This document shows, in pieces, positions 1 to 10,560 of a stretch of DNA of 64,000 bases. Every line of letters begins with the position of its first letter. Positions within the stretch are counted from its first letter, which is position 1. Under the pieces are notes generated by a model, which had not been told where the DNA came from, did no database searches, and saw only the letters and a program-made list of their open reading frames with translations. The translations under genes were made by a program, and so were the position numbers. The DNA is from Chamaecrista fasciculata (taxonomy: Eukaryota > Streptophyta > Magnoliopsida > Fabales > Fabaceae): positions 1,910 to 65,909 of the forward strand of contig QANZ01045140.1 in NCBI GenBank assembly GCA_003254925.1, given 5' to 3'.

Positions 1-279
1 GTGGCCGGTCATCCCGACGGGGCCTTTGTTGCCTGCCTTGGTCCCCGCCCCGGTGTTCTCTGTCATCCTCTCTCCTTTTGTTATCCCGCTTTACGTACCT
101 CCCCAGCTTCCCGTTCTGGATGAGAGCCTCAATCTCATCTTTTAACGAGATGCACTCGTCGGTGGTATGACCATGGTCCCGGTGGTATTCACAGTACCGG
201 CTTTGATCCTTTGGTCTGTCTCCGGGGCGTGACTTCCTCGGGGTGAGGACGGGGAAGATCCCGAGGCCCTGGGACTCCG
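1..279 (-). pseudogene. Gag C-terminal zinc-knuckle segment, shifted frame
   Basis: In a frame different from the main gag ORF, this strand encodes a Cys/His knuckle region (C-E-Y-H-R-D-H-G-H-T-T-D-E-C) followed by the basic, Arg-rich tail usual before the protease in gypsy gag proteins. It is the natural continuation of the gag ORF at 280-1740 after a frameshift. The element continues beyond the left edge. Confidence 0.7.
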
Positions 280-1740
280 CTAGTATCCGGGATTGCGAGA
301 CGGTGAGGACGGTGTAGACATTAAACCGCGCCCGGGAGGGGACTGGCTGCCTATCGCTACCCCTCTCCTGCTGGGGGTGCTTCTGTCTGTCCTGCCGGGG
401 GGGTCCCGGCGGCGTTGGTCGCCACGGTACTGCTGCTGCTGCTGCTGTTTACTGCCGGAGCTCATGTTTGCAAATCTGCTCTTCTGGGAGGTGAAGGCAT
501 CCTCCTTTATGATGAACTCCTGGACCTTCGATAACAACTCTTCTAGCGAGCTAGGGTTCATGAAAGCTAGCTCCTTATGAGTTTGCCCGGGGCGGAGGCC
601 TGCCTGAAAGGCGTGTACCGCCACGCTATCCTCGAGGTCCTTGACTGTGAGGTATTTCTGATTGAAGCGGTGTAGGAAGTCACGGAGAGACTCGTGCTCC
701 CCCTGATGAACGTCCGCCAACACTGATGCCGGCTGCTTGTACACCACGCTGGTGGCAAACCGTTTTTTGAATAGGTTTTCCATATCCCGGAAGCTGTGTA
801 TACTGTCATTCGGGAGCTTGGAGAACCAAATTAGCCCTTCTCCGACGAGGGTGGTCGGGAATAACTTGCACTTCTTGCCTTCCGACAAGTTAGCGATTTG
901 CATGCACGCGTGGAATTGTCGGAGATGATCATCCGGATCCTTTGTTCCATCATACCGGGGCAGCTTCATTGGCATTTTGAACCCGGTGGGCAACTCATCT
1001 TGCTGTATGTGTGGCGCGTATATCCCGGGAGAGGGCATCGGGAGTGCTGGAGGTGTCGGAACTACTGCTGGGGGGTGCGAGGGAGGGTTTGCAGTCGCCG
1101 AGGGGTCTGCAGACGGCAGGTGTTTGGCTAAGAGTTGCCATAACTCAGCTGGCACATTCCACTGTTGCATTGTGGACCCTGACGGTGTCGGGGAGGTGGA
1201 GGGGTGATTCGTCCCTGCCGGTTCATTTCGTTCCCTGGGAACGTGTTCTTCTTCTCGTCCCGACAACACGGCTTTTGAGGGGGGTCGTGTGTCGGGGGTG
1301 GCGTAGTATACTGGTGGAGGGAGCTCGGGAGCTTCTTGTATCTGCTTCCCTTTGGAGCTGGAGCTGACCAACTGGTTGAAACGTCTCTCCATGAACTGGT
1401 CGAACTGTTCCTCCATGTTTCGGCGCAGGGTGGCCATGTCAGCTACATGCGCAGCCCTTGCCTCCCTGAGTTCTGTCTGAACAATCTCTCGTATCTCGGC
1501 TGTATACGGAGAGGGTGTTGCTCGAGTTTCTTCCTCTGTATGCTGGTGGAAACCGGCGGAAGAGGTCAGTGGAGTGGGAGTTCTCTCGCCCTGCTGTGTG
1601 TGTCCTGGTGCACTTCGGGGTGACGACCTGGGGTCACGCTCCTGTATGGTGTCTCCGGCTTGTTGATCTCTCGGATGGCTCGAGCCCGAGGGAGCGTCTG
1701 CTGAGCTCGGGTGCAGCTGGTTCTCGTTATGGGTTTCCAT
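280..1740 (-). CDS. Retrotransposon gag polyprotein (frameshifted 3' end)
   Basis: A 486-codon open frame encodes the capsid-like Gag of a Ty3/gypsy element, which packages element RNA. The first 240 residues are low-complexity and rich in Pro, Ser and Gln, with a short coiled-coil-like stretch around 80-125. The retrotransposon gag domain spans about 250-415 and includes YDGTKDP, LIWFSKLP and FLHRFNQKY. A glutamine run follows. The frame stops at 280, but a second minus-strand frame from about 370 down to 1 continues the expected protein, including a Cys/His knuckle (YCEYHRDHGHTTDEC). A small indel near a G-rich run at about 335-375 therefore probably broke the original gag. Plus-strand open frames over this region are shadows. 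Confidence 0.85.
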   Translation of the reverse strand: METHNENQLHPSSADAPSGSSHPRDQQAGDTIQERDPRSSPRSAPGHTQQGERTPTPLTSSAGFHQHTEEETRATPSPYTAEIREIVQTELREARAAHVADMATLRRNMEEQFDQFMERRFNQLVSSSSKGKQIQEAPELPPPVYYATPDTRPPSKAVLSGREEEHVPRERNEPAGTNHPSTSPTPSGSTMQQWNVPAELWQLLAKHLPSADPSATANPPSHPPAVVPTPPALPMPSPGIYAPHIQQDELPTGFKMPMKLPRYDGTKDPDDHLRQFHACMQIANLSEGKKCKLFPTTLVGEGLIWFSKLPNDSIHSFRDMENLFKKRFATSVVYKQPASVLADVHQGEHESLRDFLHRFNQKYLTVKDLEDSVAVHAFQAGLRPGQTHKELAFMNPSSLEELLSKVQEFIIKEDAFTSQKSRFANMSSGSKQQQQQQYRGDQRRRDPPGRTDRSTPSRRGVAIGSQSPPGRGLMSTPSSPSRNPGY

Positions 1741-2017
1741 TGCAGAGAACGTCGTAGCTTGCTTGAGTTCACAGTAAGAGATAACAACAAGGGGTTAGCG
1801 CAGAATACAGGTATGACCTCCACGGAGAGCCGTACCAGGGTCTCTCGGGGGTTGAGCAAAAGAAAAAGAAACTTGTTCGTCGAAGAATGTAGGGGGGAGC
1901 AGGGTGGAGTTCGTGGAAGAACTCTCTTCCCTACGAGGTGCTCCCCTTCGGGTGTGTGTGTGCCTTAGCAACAGCTAAGTAGAGGGGGGGAGAGATAACC
2001 GGAGTTTCCTCATCTCT

Positions 2018-2034
2018 CCCCACAGACGGCGCCA
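2018..2034 (-). other. Primer-binding site of gypsy element
   Basis: The minus strand reads TGGCGCCGTCTGTGGGG one base inside the LTR. A TGGCGCC start followed by a G run is typical of plant Ty3/gypsy primer-binding sites, and it fixes the element's orientation. Confidence 0.85.
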
Positions 2035-2035
2035 G

Positions 2036-2660
2036 TGAAAACTACAAAGCTGGATTAGGATAAATCTAACCTTGAGTTCACGGTTGAGGGCAGTTTCCGG
2101 CACGTAGGGGTCGTCGGAACCTGCAAACGAGAATGCACAGGGGGTTCCCTGCGATTCTTCTCCGATGCTTAAGTTAGAGAGAGAAAGTTGGAGAGTTTGA
2201 ATATTTTAAGAGAGAGAGAGTCGTTACCTTAGAAAGGTCCTCCCTTTTCCTTTTATCCTCCTTCCCCTTTGTCTCATGTTCGTACGAGGTCTCTCTCTGA
2301 GACGTCAGGGGTGTACTCGGGATGTGTGAGGAAAAGGGGGTTGGTGTAGGTTTCTGCTTTTGACGTGACAGCTATCACTGCCAGGGTACGGTGGGATTTC
2401 CAACCTTCTCTCCTGGTTGTCAGTGATAGCCAAGAGTGCTTTTCATGGTTTGGTCTGCGCGCAGGGGGCGTTTTAGTCCTTTTGCGTGTCCTTCTTGTCC
2501 TGTCACGTGCTTTCACGGATCCTGGCATTTAATGCCAATATCTTGGCATTAAATGCTTGAGTGTGGGGGGGGGGGAACCTGCCTGGGTTGCCTCTCCGTC
2601 GGGTATCCTTTGTGCCCTTGGATAACAACTCCGAGGGGTCATTCCGAGGAGTGTATATCA
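2036..2660 (-). repeat. 5' LTR of gypsy element
   Basis: This segment of about 625 bp begins TGATATACAC on the minus strand and ends in CA one base before the PBS, giving the standard TG...CA ends. It contains the block CCGATGCTTAAGTTAG (plus strand, about 2164), which is also present in the second gypsy LTR at 47553-48136. The two are related families. The outer end at 2660 is set by the TG dinucleotide only, because the partner LTR is outside the window. Confidence 0.8.
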
Positions 2661-3635
2661 ATAATCATAACCAAGATAATCACTTCAATGAAGCTAATGA
2701 TGAGATAAAATCAAGAATTCAGGCAACTCTATAAAACAAACTAAGTAATCAAAGAGAAACTTATCCCAATTATTTGTCAAACCAGCTACAACGTATCTGA
2801 AAGGATCATAATCAAGACAAGAATTGTCAATACATATCAGAATCCAAAATCCAATCTCAAATTCATAATCAATATCAGAAATACTAGTTCTCTAAACAAG
2901 AAAAACTCAAACCCTAATATAAAACGATCAAAAGAGTAAAGTAAAACTCCCTAAATGTAGAACCAAGCCCAGGCCTCCTCCAATCCTCCTCTGGGTGTGG
3001 AATTTAATTGCTTTTGGAGAGAAATTTAGCTTCAACAAGCCTCCTAGCCTACAAGATAGCCATGGATGAAGGTGGGAGAAGAGAGGGGATGAAGGAGATG
3101 GTGTAAAGTGTGTCTCTATGGCTGCTAACGTACAAAATTTGACCTAAGGATGAATAATATATCATTTTCGAATCATCCCCAATTGGAACGGGCCAAATTC
3201 ATCAAGGAACAGACTCGGGCCTGATAATTAAGAATGTTGCGCGACTTTTGCCGGTTTCTCGCCGGATAGTACTAACCGGCGAGTAACTAGTGAACATCTT
3301 AAAGTTGCACCAATTAATTCTGATTTAGTCCCTGGCTCATTTTCTTGTATCCTTGGCTCTTCCTTGAGGCTTCCAATGCTTCAGACTTCATTCAAACCTA
3401 TCAAAGACACCAAAGAATCTGTGAACTCTCAAGATGAAAAAGGATCAAGCAACTATAAACATCAAACCTGAGAGAAATCACACAATTTATTACAAAATAG
3501 TCCAATTAAGCACTAAACCTCAAAGTACCATATTTCATCATAAAAGATCATAAAGGCATACAATTGAATCCCAAATGAGTATAAAATGCCCTAAAGCATC
3601 TTTGAAAACAATGATGGAATATGGTACGATCACAA
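2661..3635. other. Unassigned intergenic DNA
   Basis: AT-rich DNA without a supported gene. Several hundred bases (about 2680-3600) look like degraded retrotransposon non-coding sequence, but no LTR end, PBS or coding domain can be pointed to. Confidence 0.4.
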
Positions 3636-3639
3636 TTAT

Positions 3640-4475
3640 ATCCCTAATCTTTCACATTTGAGTCAATTATACCGCATCCCCTCTCTCCTTTAAGAAAGGT
3701 AACAAAAAATGTTGATTGGTCACGTTGACTCAATTTAAGCTTGCTGACATATGACTTGTGAAGCCCTACCTAAGAATGCACAATTTTTTTGTCAAATGAC
3801 CAAAGCACCAAAAGTTTAGCAAAATGACATTGTTTAGGTAAGGCAAAGTTGTACGTTGTCAACCCCTAGCAGATTGCATAACCCAAATCGGATTTAATAT
3901 AAACCCAACATCATGACCCGCTGGAAAATGCCATTTTTCCATGAGGTTTCCGATAAACAAAACGCCGAATTAGAATGGTTCAATGAGAAGGAGAAATTGG
4001 ACAAACTAGATTGAGCAAAAAGAGTGTAAATCGAATCAACAAATCAAAAACACCTAAAACTCTAACTCTAACTCAAGATTTCAGATCCCCAACCAAAAGA
4101 GGTATTTTCATGAAATTTCTTGAACCAAAATGTTCTAAAGATGTCGAGAAACAAAACTAGAATTAATTTATCAAAACAAACTCAAATCAAGAAAAATAGA
4201 AGTGCTAGAGAAATATTAAAGATAAGTCAACATATCCTAATCCCAAAATAGTAGGGTTCCAAAAGTTTTCTTGATACAACTGAGCCATGTCAGCAAAGCT
4301 CAAACTGAATTAGGGTGACACATCAGCATTTTTCTGTTAGTTTTATTAACAAGGTTAGGGAGTGGGGTACAATTGACTCAAATATAAAAGATTGAGATTC
4401 AGTTAACCACAAAAAAAATGAAGGTATAATTGACCCTTACCCCATAGTTTTGGGGTAATTAACAAGGGTACTTTT
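3640..4475. mobile_element. TIR element, Mutator-like MITE (about 0.85 kb)
   Basis: The two ends are imperfect inverted copies over about 130 bp. The left end carries 'atttgagtcaattatacc' and a later 'gcttgctgacat'. The right end, reverse complemented, carries 'atttgagtcaattgtacc' and 'gctttgctgacatg'. No transposase can be read inside. A target duplication was not resolved because the left end appears shortened, so the limits are approximate. Confidence 0.55.
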
Positions 4476-4980
4476 ACCTTTTGTATAAAATTTATTTTGT
4501 TACAAAGTCAAATAATTATATAAATATAGTTAATATAAAAATAGAAATAATAATATTGCTAATAAGTTTCATTGCACGTACGTGAAGGACTAAACAGGTC
4601 CAGTCGAGCCAGCCAATTTGATAATATTACTATTTGAGGAGTATAATGAGGCCCTCAACTGATGAGTTTTTTCTTTGAAAAACAAGTTTTAAATTTATAA
4701 AACTCTAGTGCAAGTATACTTTATATGAATAGTATAAATACCCGAGTACCAAGTATCGTCCCATAGAGAGTTGGTTGTGAAATATTATCTTAATAATATA
4801 AGCACATTGTTGTATTGTTTCGATTAATATGAGCTAACAAAGCAATTGAGTGAGCACGAATGAAAAGTAATAAAGAATAAGACACGACAGAGGAGTAAAG
4901 AACAAGAATGAACACTACACAAATTGAAAGACTTTCCAAGGTTTGATCCCTACTTAATTCAATTAAATATTTTCTTGATG
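4476..4980. other. Unassigned AT-rich DNA
   Basis: No gene is seen. The stretch around 4660-4800 resembles repeated non-coding retrotransposon DNA in texture, but this cannot be proved from one copy. Confidence 0.35.
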
Positions 4981-4990
4981 ATTATTATTG

Positions 4991-5295
4991 GAGTAAACTA
5001 CTAAATTGGTCCCTGGATTATTGACTCGCTGACAGATTGGTCCCCGAATTTAGAAAATTGACAAAGGTCCCCAAATTTTTCTAACGAGTCAAATAGGTCC
5101 CCGAATTTTTCTAACGTTAGTCAAATAGGTCCCCGAATAACATGCACAGAAGGACCTATTTGACAAATGTTAGAAAAATTCGAGGACCTATTTGACTCGT
5201 TAGAAAAATTCGGGGACCTTTTTGTCAATTTCCTAAATTCGGGGACCAATCTGTCAGTGAGTCAATAATCCAGAGACCAATTTAGTAGTTTACTC
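4991..5295. mobile_element. Foldback MITE, near-perfect 305-bp palindrome
   Basis: The element begins GAGTAAACTACTAAATTGG and ends with its complement (..TAGTAGTTTACTC), and the two halves pair almost throughout. It is flanked by the direct repeat attattattg (4981-4990 and 5296-5305). A 10-bp target duplication with long TIRs fits a Mutator-like non-autonomous element. There is no coding capacity. Confidence 0.88.
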
Positions 5296-5305
5296 ATTAT
5301 TATTG

Positions 5306-6166
5306 GTAACAACATATGTACTAAACTTGCCCTAAAACTCTGATTTGGCTCATTCAAAGTTCATTCTTCTCGTATCAATTAGAACTACATTCCAATGGCC
5401 ATGGATATATTGTAATCAAGCAATAGAATTCCCTGCATCTTGCACTTGTCATGATACTTGAAGTTCTCACTTCTAAACGTCTTTGCAACTTAAAAATGAT
5501 GAGAAATAATGACCAGGAAAGTGAGAAAGCATGAAATAAGAATTGATTTCTATCAATGATGACAAACTAACGAAACAACACGATAAAAACTAAGAAAATG
5601 ACTAAATTACTAAAAACTAACTAAAAACACAAAAAGAAAACAAATAACTCTATCTAGCTCTAATCTCAATAAAAAAAAAAAGATAAAAGTTTCTCAAATA
5701 TAAGCCTTAAAAGTCTTAAATAACTCAAATTTATAAGTAATTTGTAGATACTTGCGTTGGGAGTATATAATGTTTCTACTTGAACTTATTCAATCTTTGA
5801 CTCAACTCAAATATTTCAAAAAAGCTAATCAAGAAATATTTTGTTCAAGCCCCTAATGCCATAAGAAGAAAAGCTTATGATATGATTCATATAGCTTTTA
5901 TTATCTAAAAATTAGAATAAATTCTTATATGATTCTCGTTTTTGTGTGGTAAAAGTTTGTTAAGATGACTCGTGTGCATAACTTAACTAGTTGTTGCAGC
6001 ATACATAATAATGATTAATGACGAATTGGACCAATTTTAATTTCTCTCTGAAAATTTCCATCGTAATAATGAGGACAAAGATCAAACGAAGCCCATTGAA
6101 GTCGCATTTAAGTTATTTCATTCTTATTGCTAGATAACTGTGAGCAGTTATATTGTAATTATAGTA
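5306..6166. other. Unassigned intergenic DNA
   Basis: AT-rich, without a supported gene, tRNA or transposon boundary. Confidence 0.4.
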
Positions 6167-6175
6167 CAATATATA

Positions 6176-6566
6176 GGTAAAAAAGGTAAAAATACTAATT
6201 TTGTCCCAAAACTTTACACCAATTGGTAATTACGTCTATAATCATTTTTTTGTTGTCAATTTCGTCCCTAATGTTTTATATTTTGGTCAATTTTTTTTTT
6301 CGACTAACTTCTTCTTTCAATAAATTAACGATATACAACATCCTATTTTTTAATCTGAGTTAGGATTTGAGGTTTTCTTTTTCTATCAATTTTACTTTAC
6401 ATATCATTAGCCACGTAGAGTCTGCCGTTACTATTTGGCTAAAGTAAGAGCAAATAATAAAACTAGCAAAAAATTGAAATGTTGGGGAAGAAATTGACTT
6501 AAAAAAAGATTGAAGATGAAATTGACAGTTGATATAAATTTTGAGGACAAAATTAATACTTTTGCC
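6176..6566. mobile_element. MITE, family A copy 1
   Basis: This 391-bp element has inverted ends (left ggtaaaaatactaattttgt, right reading inward ggcaaaagtattaattttgt) and a 9-bp flanking repeat caatatata (6167-6175, 6567-6575). The middle matches 40593-40967 along its length, including 'aatctgagttaggatttgag', so it is a two-copy family here. Mutator-like by TSD length. Confidence 0.83.
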
Positions 6567-6599
6567 CAATATATATATATATATTCCAAAGACTAATAC

Positions 6600-6795
6600 A
6601 TAAAAAAGGACGATAAGAAATCACATGAGTGTGATCTAGTGGTTTCTCACTTGTTTTCTTAACTAAGTGGTGGGAATTTGAAGCCCACCTTTGGATACAG
6701 AAAACATTCTATGACCAGTTATATACCCTTAAATGCAGGATCTGCGACGAAGAAACTAGTCACTATTTCTAACTGTGAATAGTAATTAAAAAAAA
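6600..6795 (+). mobile_element. Possible degraded tRNA-derived SINE
   Basis: A pol III A-box-like motif (gtgatctagtggtt, about 6632) is followed about 45 bp later by a weak B-box-like motif (gaatttgaagccc) and ends in an A-rich run. The sequence aaaaaaggac occurs at both ends and may be the target duplication. The boxes are degenerate, so this is tentative. Confidence 0.35.
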
Positions 6796-7074
6796 GGACC
6801 AGAGAAAATGTCTCAGGTCAAAAATCATAACAAACTTATACAAAAAAAAAATCATAACAAACAAAGACTATTTAAATGAAGTATTGTTGTAAGAGGTGGG
6901 CCCAAGATATGTGAACTCAATGACTCAAATTAAAAGGGGCCCTTGCCACAACGTTCCAATAATTTATTTTGTACTCTCTCTTTAATTCTTTTTTTTTAAA
7001 AAAAAAAAAGGAGAAATCAACACCATAGCATACCTCGACTGTCGTATTCTTTTTAAACAAGCCATGAATAAAAT

Positions 7075-7935
7075 TTTGACTGTGTTTCGGGAAGAGGGGT
7101 TCGTACTTAGAGGTCTAAAACAACAACAGATAAATCACAGAAAAACAACAAATAACAACAACAAAGTATTACCAAAGTAAATAACAACAATTAAACAAAA
7201 TGAAAGAATAACTCTTGGGAAGTTCTCCTTAGGAAAGAAATAAAGCGCTAAGAATAAGCACTGGTAAGACAAGAGAACTTAGTGCAAAGGTAAATGAAAG
7301 TATGTTCGTAAGAGCTCAAATGGGAAATCTCTCTGTGTTTCAGACTCAGAAATGTTGAACCCCTTCTCTGAGGGGTGAAGGGGCTATTTATAGAGGTGGC
7401 TGACGATGACGGTTACACCGAAGGATGATGCTGAATATGGAGCAGCATGGAGAACGTGGGGAACATGGTTCTTTAAAATACGAAAAGTGGGCAAATGGAG
7501 AGAAGGTGGAGCGCGAAATGCGGGAAAGTGGAAAAATGAGAGTGAGGTAACTGTCAATTCATGGGCCTGATGGGAGAAGGTGACGTGGACATCAAGGTAA
7601 TCGTCAACTCAAAGGAGTTGATGCGGGAAGGTGACGTGGGCATTCTGGCTGGTAAGGCTAGAAGGTCTGAGCTCAAAAGAACATCACTTCATTTACTAAA
7701 GATTAAGTTCTTACCTTGCTTACTCAAAGCGATCGTGGTCAATCACGAAGAAGCCTTTACTTCAATCCTACCAAGCCACATCCTAGGATTGTTCCCGGAG
7801 AAGGAGGGAGGAGGCGTCTCCCTACCTTCACAACATTCTCTACCTTGTCTAAGTAAGGATTTTGCGGGTGGCACGTGGCCTATGTCAAGCTTACATAAGG
7901 TGTCTTACTCTTATATACTTAGACATCTCCTAGAC
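7075..7935 (-). repeat. Possible LTR or promoter-bearing repeat
   Basis: The region differs from its surroundings in base composition. On the minus strand it has a TATA-like CTCTATAAATAGCC at about 7386-7399, followed by a short inverted repeat (cccttctctgaggggtgaagggg). Purine-rich DNA with repeated 'gaaggtgacgtgg' units follows at 7575-7640. It resembles an LTR read on the minus strand, but neither boundary nor a PBS was found. The 127-codon open frame at 7561-7944 has no recognisable domain and is not called a gene. Confidence 0.35.
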
Positions 7936-7937
7936 AC

Positions 7938-8105
7938 CTTGTAGGCGGAGCCTTGCAGGCGAGCCTTGCAGGCGAAGCCTTGTAAGCGGAGCCTTGGAGG
8001 CGGAGCCTTGTAGGCGGAGCCTTGAAGGCGAAGCCTTGGATGCAAAGCCTTGTAGGCGAAGCCTTGGAGCCTATGCCTTGTAGGCTGCGCCTAGGAGGCA
8101 TCAAG
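7938..8105. repeat. 14-bp minisatellite (about 12 units)
   Basis: Tandem units follow the pattern gccttgNaggcgNa, about 12 copies of 14 bp with one 13-bp unit. The consensus contains gcctt and aaggc, so neighbouring units are partly self-complementary. A 61-codon minus-strand frame here is only a translation of the repeat. Confidence 0.85.
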
Positions 8106-8450
8106 CTCTCGCTATGAAGGTACTCAGTTAATTAATTATCTTTATAATTAATTAATTTCGAGAAATAGGAGCCATGTAGGAACAGACGGACTACAAAATT
8201 TCATTATTGAAAAATATAGAATTTTGAAAAGTCTAGTTTATATAATTTAGCATTTTAAACTTATTTTATAAGCACGGACTATGAGAACAAAATAAATAAA
8301 ATATATCAGTTTTATAAGGACCAACTCGTGTTTACTCTAAATTGTGGTGGAAATGCTGTCACGATTGGTCAGGTGCTTAATAGTTAAATACTTAATAGTA
8401 ATAGCCATCATAATCAGATGTACACTTGATTTGCTTGTGAGTTCATCAAT
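8106..8450. other. Unassigned AT-rich DNA
   Basis: No gene, repeat boundary or RNA gene is visible. Confidence 0.4.
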
Positions 8451-9134
8451 TATCAACTAGTGGGAAAAACAGAAACTTGAGCAGTCTTTTTCAATTCAAG
8501 ATGTTGAATCTATTATTAAGATACCCATATCTTTAACAGGTGCTGATGATGTCTTTGGATGGCATGGCAGTAGGAAATGTATGTATACAGTGAAAGAAGG
8601 TTATGACTTTTTATTGAGACAATTCCAGTTCAGCAGACAAAATGTTGTGGATTGGCCCAAATTATGGCATTTTCCTACAATCCCAAAAATTAAACTCTTC
8701 ATTTAATTTGGAAAATGTGTCATGATAGCATTCCAAGTAGAGCCAAACTAAAGAATTTGAATATAATTCAGGATGATATTTGTCCTTTATGTAGCAAATA
8801 TCCTGAAACAATTTACCACTTTTTTTTGGCAATGTGAATGGGTTAGGCCAATCTGGTTCTATGATTGTTTGGGTCTGAGAAGTTCTGATATCGAAGATTT
8901 TACAATTGTAGATTGGATAAAGCATCTGCTGAAAAACTATATCAGAAAATGATGAGACATTGACACTACTTGCAGGCTGAATAATACTGTTTTTACTTTT
9001 TACCAAGGCTTGGTGTATATGGTATGCAAGAAACAGAATAGTTTTGAGAATAACCCCTATTCAAGTAGCCTTAATGGAACAACAGGTTTTTGATGATATT
9101 GAGAGACTAAATGAATGGAAGAATCATGTTTCAG
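8451..9134 (+). pseudogene. LINE (L1-type) ORF2 C-terminal relic, 5' part
   Basis: With two or more frameshifts, the plus strand encodes the zinc-binding reverse-transcriptase region at the end of plant L1-type LINE ORF2. Recognisable parts are an ADDVFGWHGSRKC-like start, a VKEGYDFL segment, the WPKLWHFPTIPKIKLFIWK motif, and a Cys/His cluster (DDICPLCSKYPETIYHFFWQC). The family's reverse transcriptase would drive target-primed reverse transcription, but this copy lacks the RT core and is dead. It is interrupted by a hAT MITE at 9135-9765 and resumes after it. Confidence 0.72.
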
Positions 9135-9765
9135 TAGGGGTGTTCAAACTTCGGTTTGGATCGGTTTTGACATTTTCTTTCAACCGAACCGAACAAATTG
9201 GATGACAACTAAAGCCATCCAATCAATCCGGTCATTTTAGGTCAACCGAACCAATCCAAACCGACTTTAATCGGTTTGGATTGGATCGGTTAATCGGTTT
9301 TCTATATATTCATTAAGTTAAAAATCTAAAAAAATACAAAATATATAAAAATCTAGAAAATATAAGAAAAGATTAGAAACTATAAATTGTGATGAAGGAT
9401 AAAGATTGAAGATGAAGTGATGAAGGAAGGATGAAGTGTAAAATTATGAATTGTGAAATAAAAAGTGGCTAAATTTGAGTGTGAGGGACGACTAAATAAG
9501 GGAAAATAAAAAATGAAGAAATTAAGTTTAGAGATAGGGATGTTTTTTATTTAATATAATATAAATAATATTTGATTAAATTATTAATATAGTTCGGTTT
9601 GGTTCGGTCGGTTTTTGGTTTTCAAAACCATCCGAACCGAACTAATCGGTTTTCATCATTTTCAATCCAATTCAACCAATTAGATGATTGATTTTGGTCG
9701 GTTTTGATCGGTTTGGATTGGATTGATCGGTTGAGTTTGGATTGGATTGGATTTGAACAGCCCTA
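9135..9765. mobile_element. hAT-type MITE, 631 bp
   Basis: The termini are taggggtgttcaaa and tttgaacagcccta (inverted), flanked by an exact 8-bp repeat tgtttcag (9127-9134 and 9766-9773), which is the hAT target-site length. The interior is rich in cggtttggattgg repeats on both arms, so the element can fold. No transposase is present. It sits inside the LINE relic and is therefore younger than it. Confidence 0.88.
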
Positions 9766-9773
9766 TGTTTCAG

Positions 9774-10560
9774 TATGTCGTAATTGGATGGAATGGGACA
9801 TTGTGATTTTATTGGAATGCAAAAATTATAGAAAAAATCAGTCCTATTACTGGCATTTCATGGCAATGTCATTTTTCAAGGTGGATACCCAATTGGAATG
9901 GATTACTAAACATTGAAATCCCAATCTTATCCTACACATTTTTTTTTATAGAAGAAACTAATACAACTAGTTTGGCTAGATTAATACAACTAAAACAAAA
10001 ACACAGGACTACTGCTCTACTCCTAACAACATTACTAACAAAGGATTTACATGTCCTATCATAGAGCACCACAGAATCACTAGACAACATTACTAATATC
10101 TAAAACTGGAGTTTGTAAATTAAAATGACTAAAAGTAGCCTTAAGGACATTAACAATTCTACAACATTGCACAGAACTAAAAGAGAGTTACTATACTAGG
10201 TCTGATGACATTCAGACTTTTGAGAAGAAATTCAGCTCCCGAATGATCGATCATCGGCCATCTGCAACTGCTTCAACTGTGATCATGTTAACCTTATCCT
10301 ACACGATTTTCTTCAGAAGGATTCTCTTGCAGTGTAGAAGGATGCAGTGGCTCAAGGTTCTTGTGCTTTCGGAGAAAGATTGCAACAGACTGCTAAGTCT
10401 AAGGGACATTAGGAGGCAGCCTTTGTATACTATTTCTTCTGATATCAGAAATCTCATAAACTCCCTCTCTAGAGTTCAATTAAGTAAGATGACTCATACC
10501 CAAAATTTAGTTTTTATGAATCTTATTTGGAAGAATCAGCAAACTTGTATGGTTGGTATA
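9774..10560 (+). pseudogene. LINE relic, 3' part (RNase H-like tail)
   Basis: This continues the LINE after the hAT insertion. Short frames (for example 9774-9916 and 10243-10560) are broken by stops, and only the general texture of the RNase H tail of a plant LINE is left. The 202-codon frame at 10243-10851 runs through this relic and has no domain of its own, so it is not treated as a gene. Confidence 0.4.

Larger units (their letters stand above)
1..2660 (-). mobile_element. Ty3/gypsy (Tat/Ogre-like) LTR retrotransposon, 5' part
   Basis: This is the 5' part of an LTR retrotransposon read on the minus strand. In order it shows an LTR (2036-2660), a primer-binding site (2018-2034), a leader and gag, and then runs off the left edge. 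The gag domain, with its YDGTKDP and WFSKLP segments, resembles the non-chromovirus Tat group. No protease, reverse transcriptase or 3' LTR lies in the window, so its age and completeness cannot be judged. A frameshift near 335-375 suggests it is no longer fully functional. Confidence 0.88.

Noticed and set aside
7561-7944. 127-aa gene
   Set aside because: No domain, low-complexity start, within a probable repeat; no splice or promoter support.
7938-8105. CRISPR-like array
   Set aside because: Units are contiguous 14-mers without spacers in a plant genome: a minisatellite.
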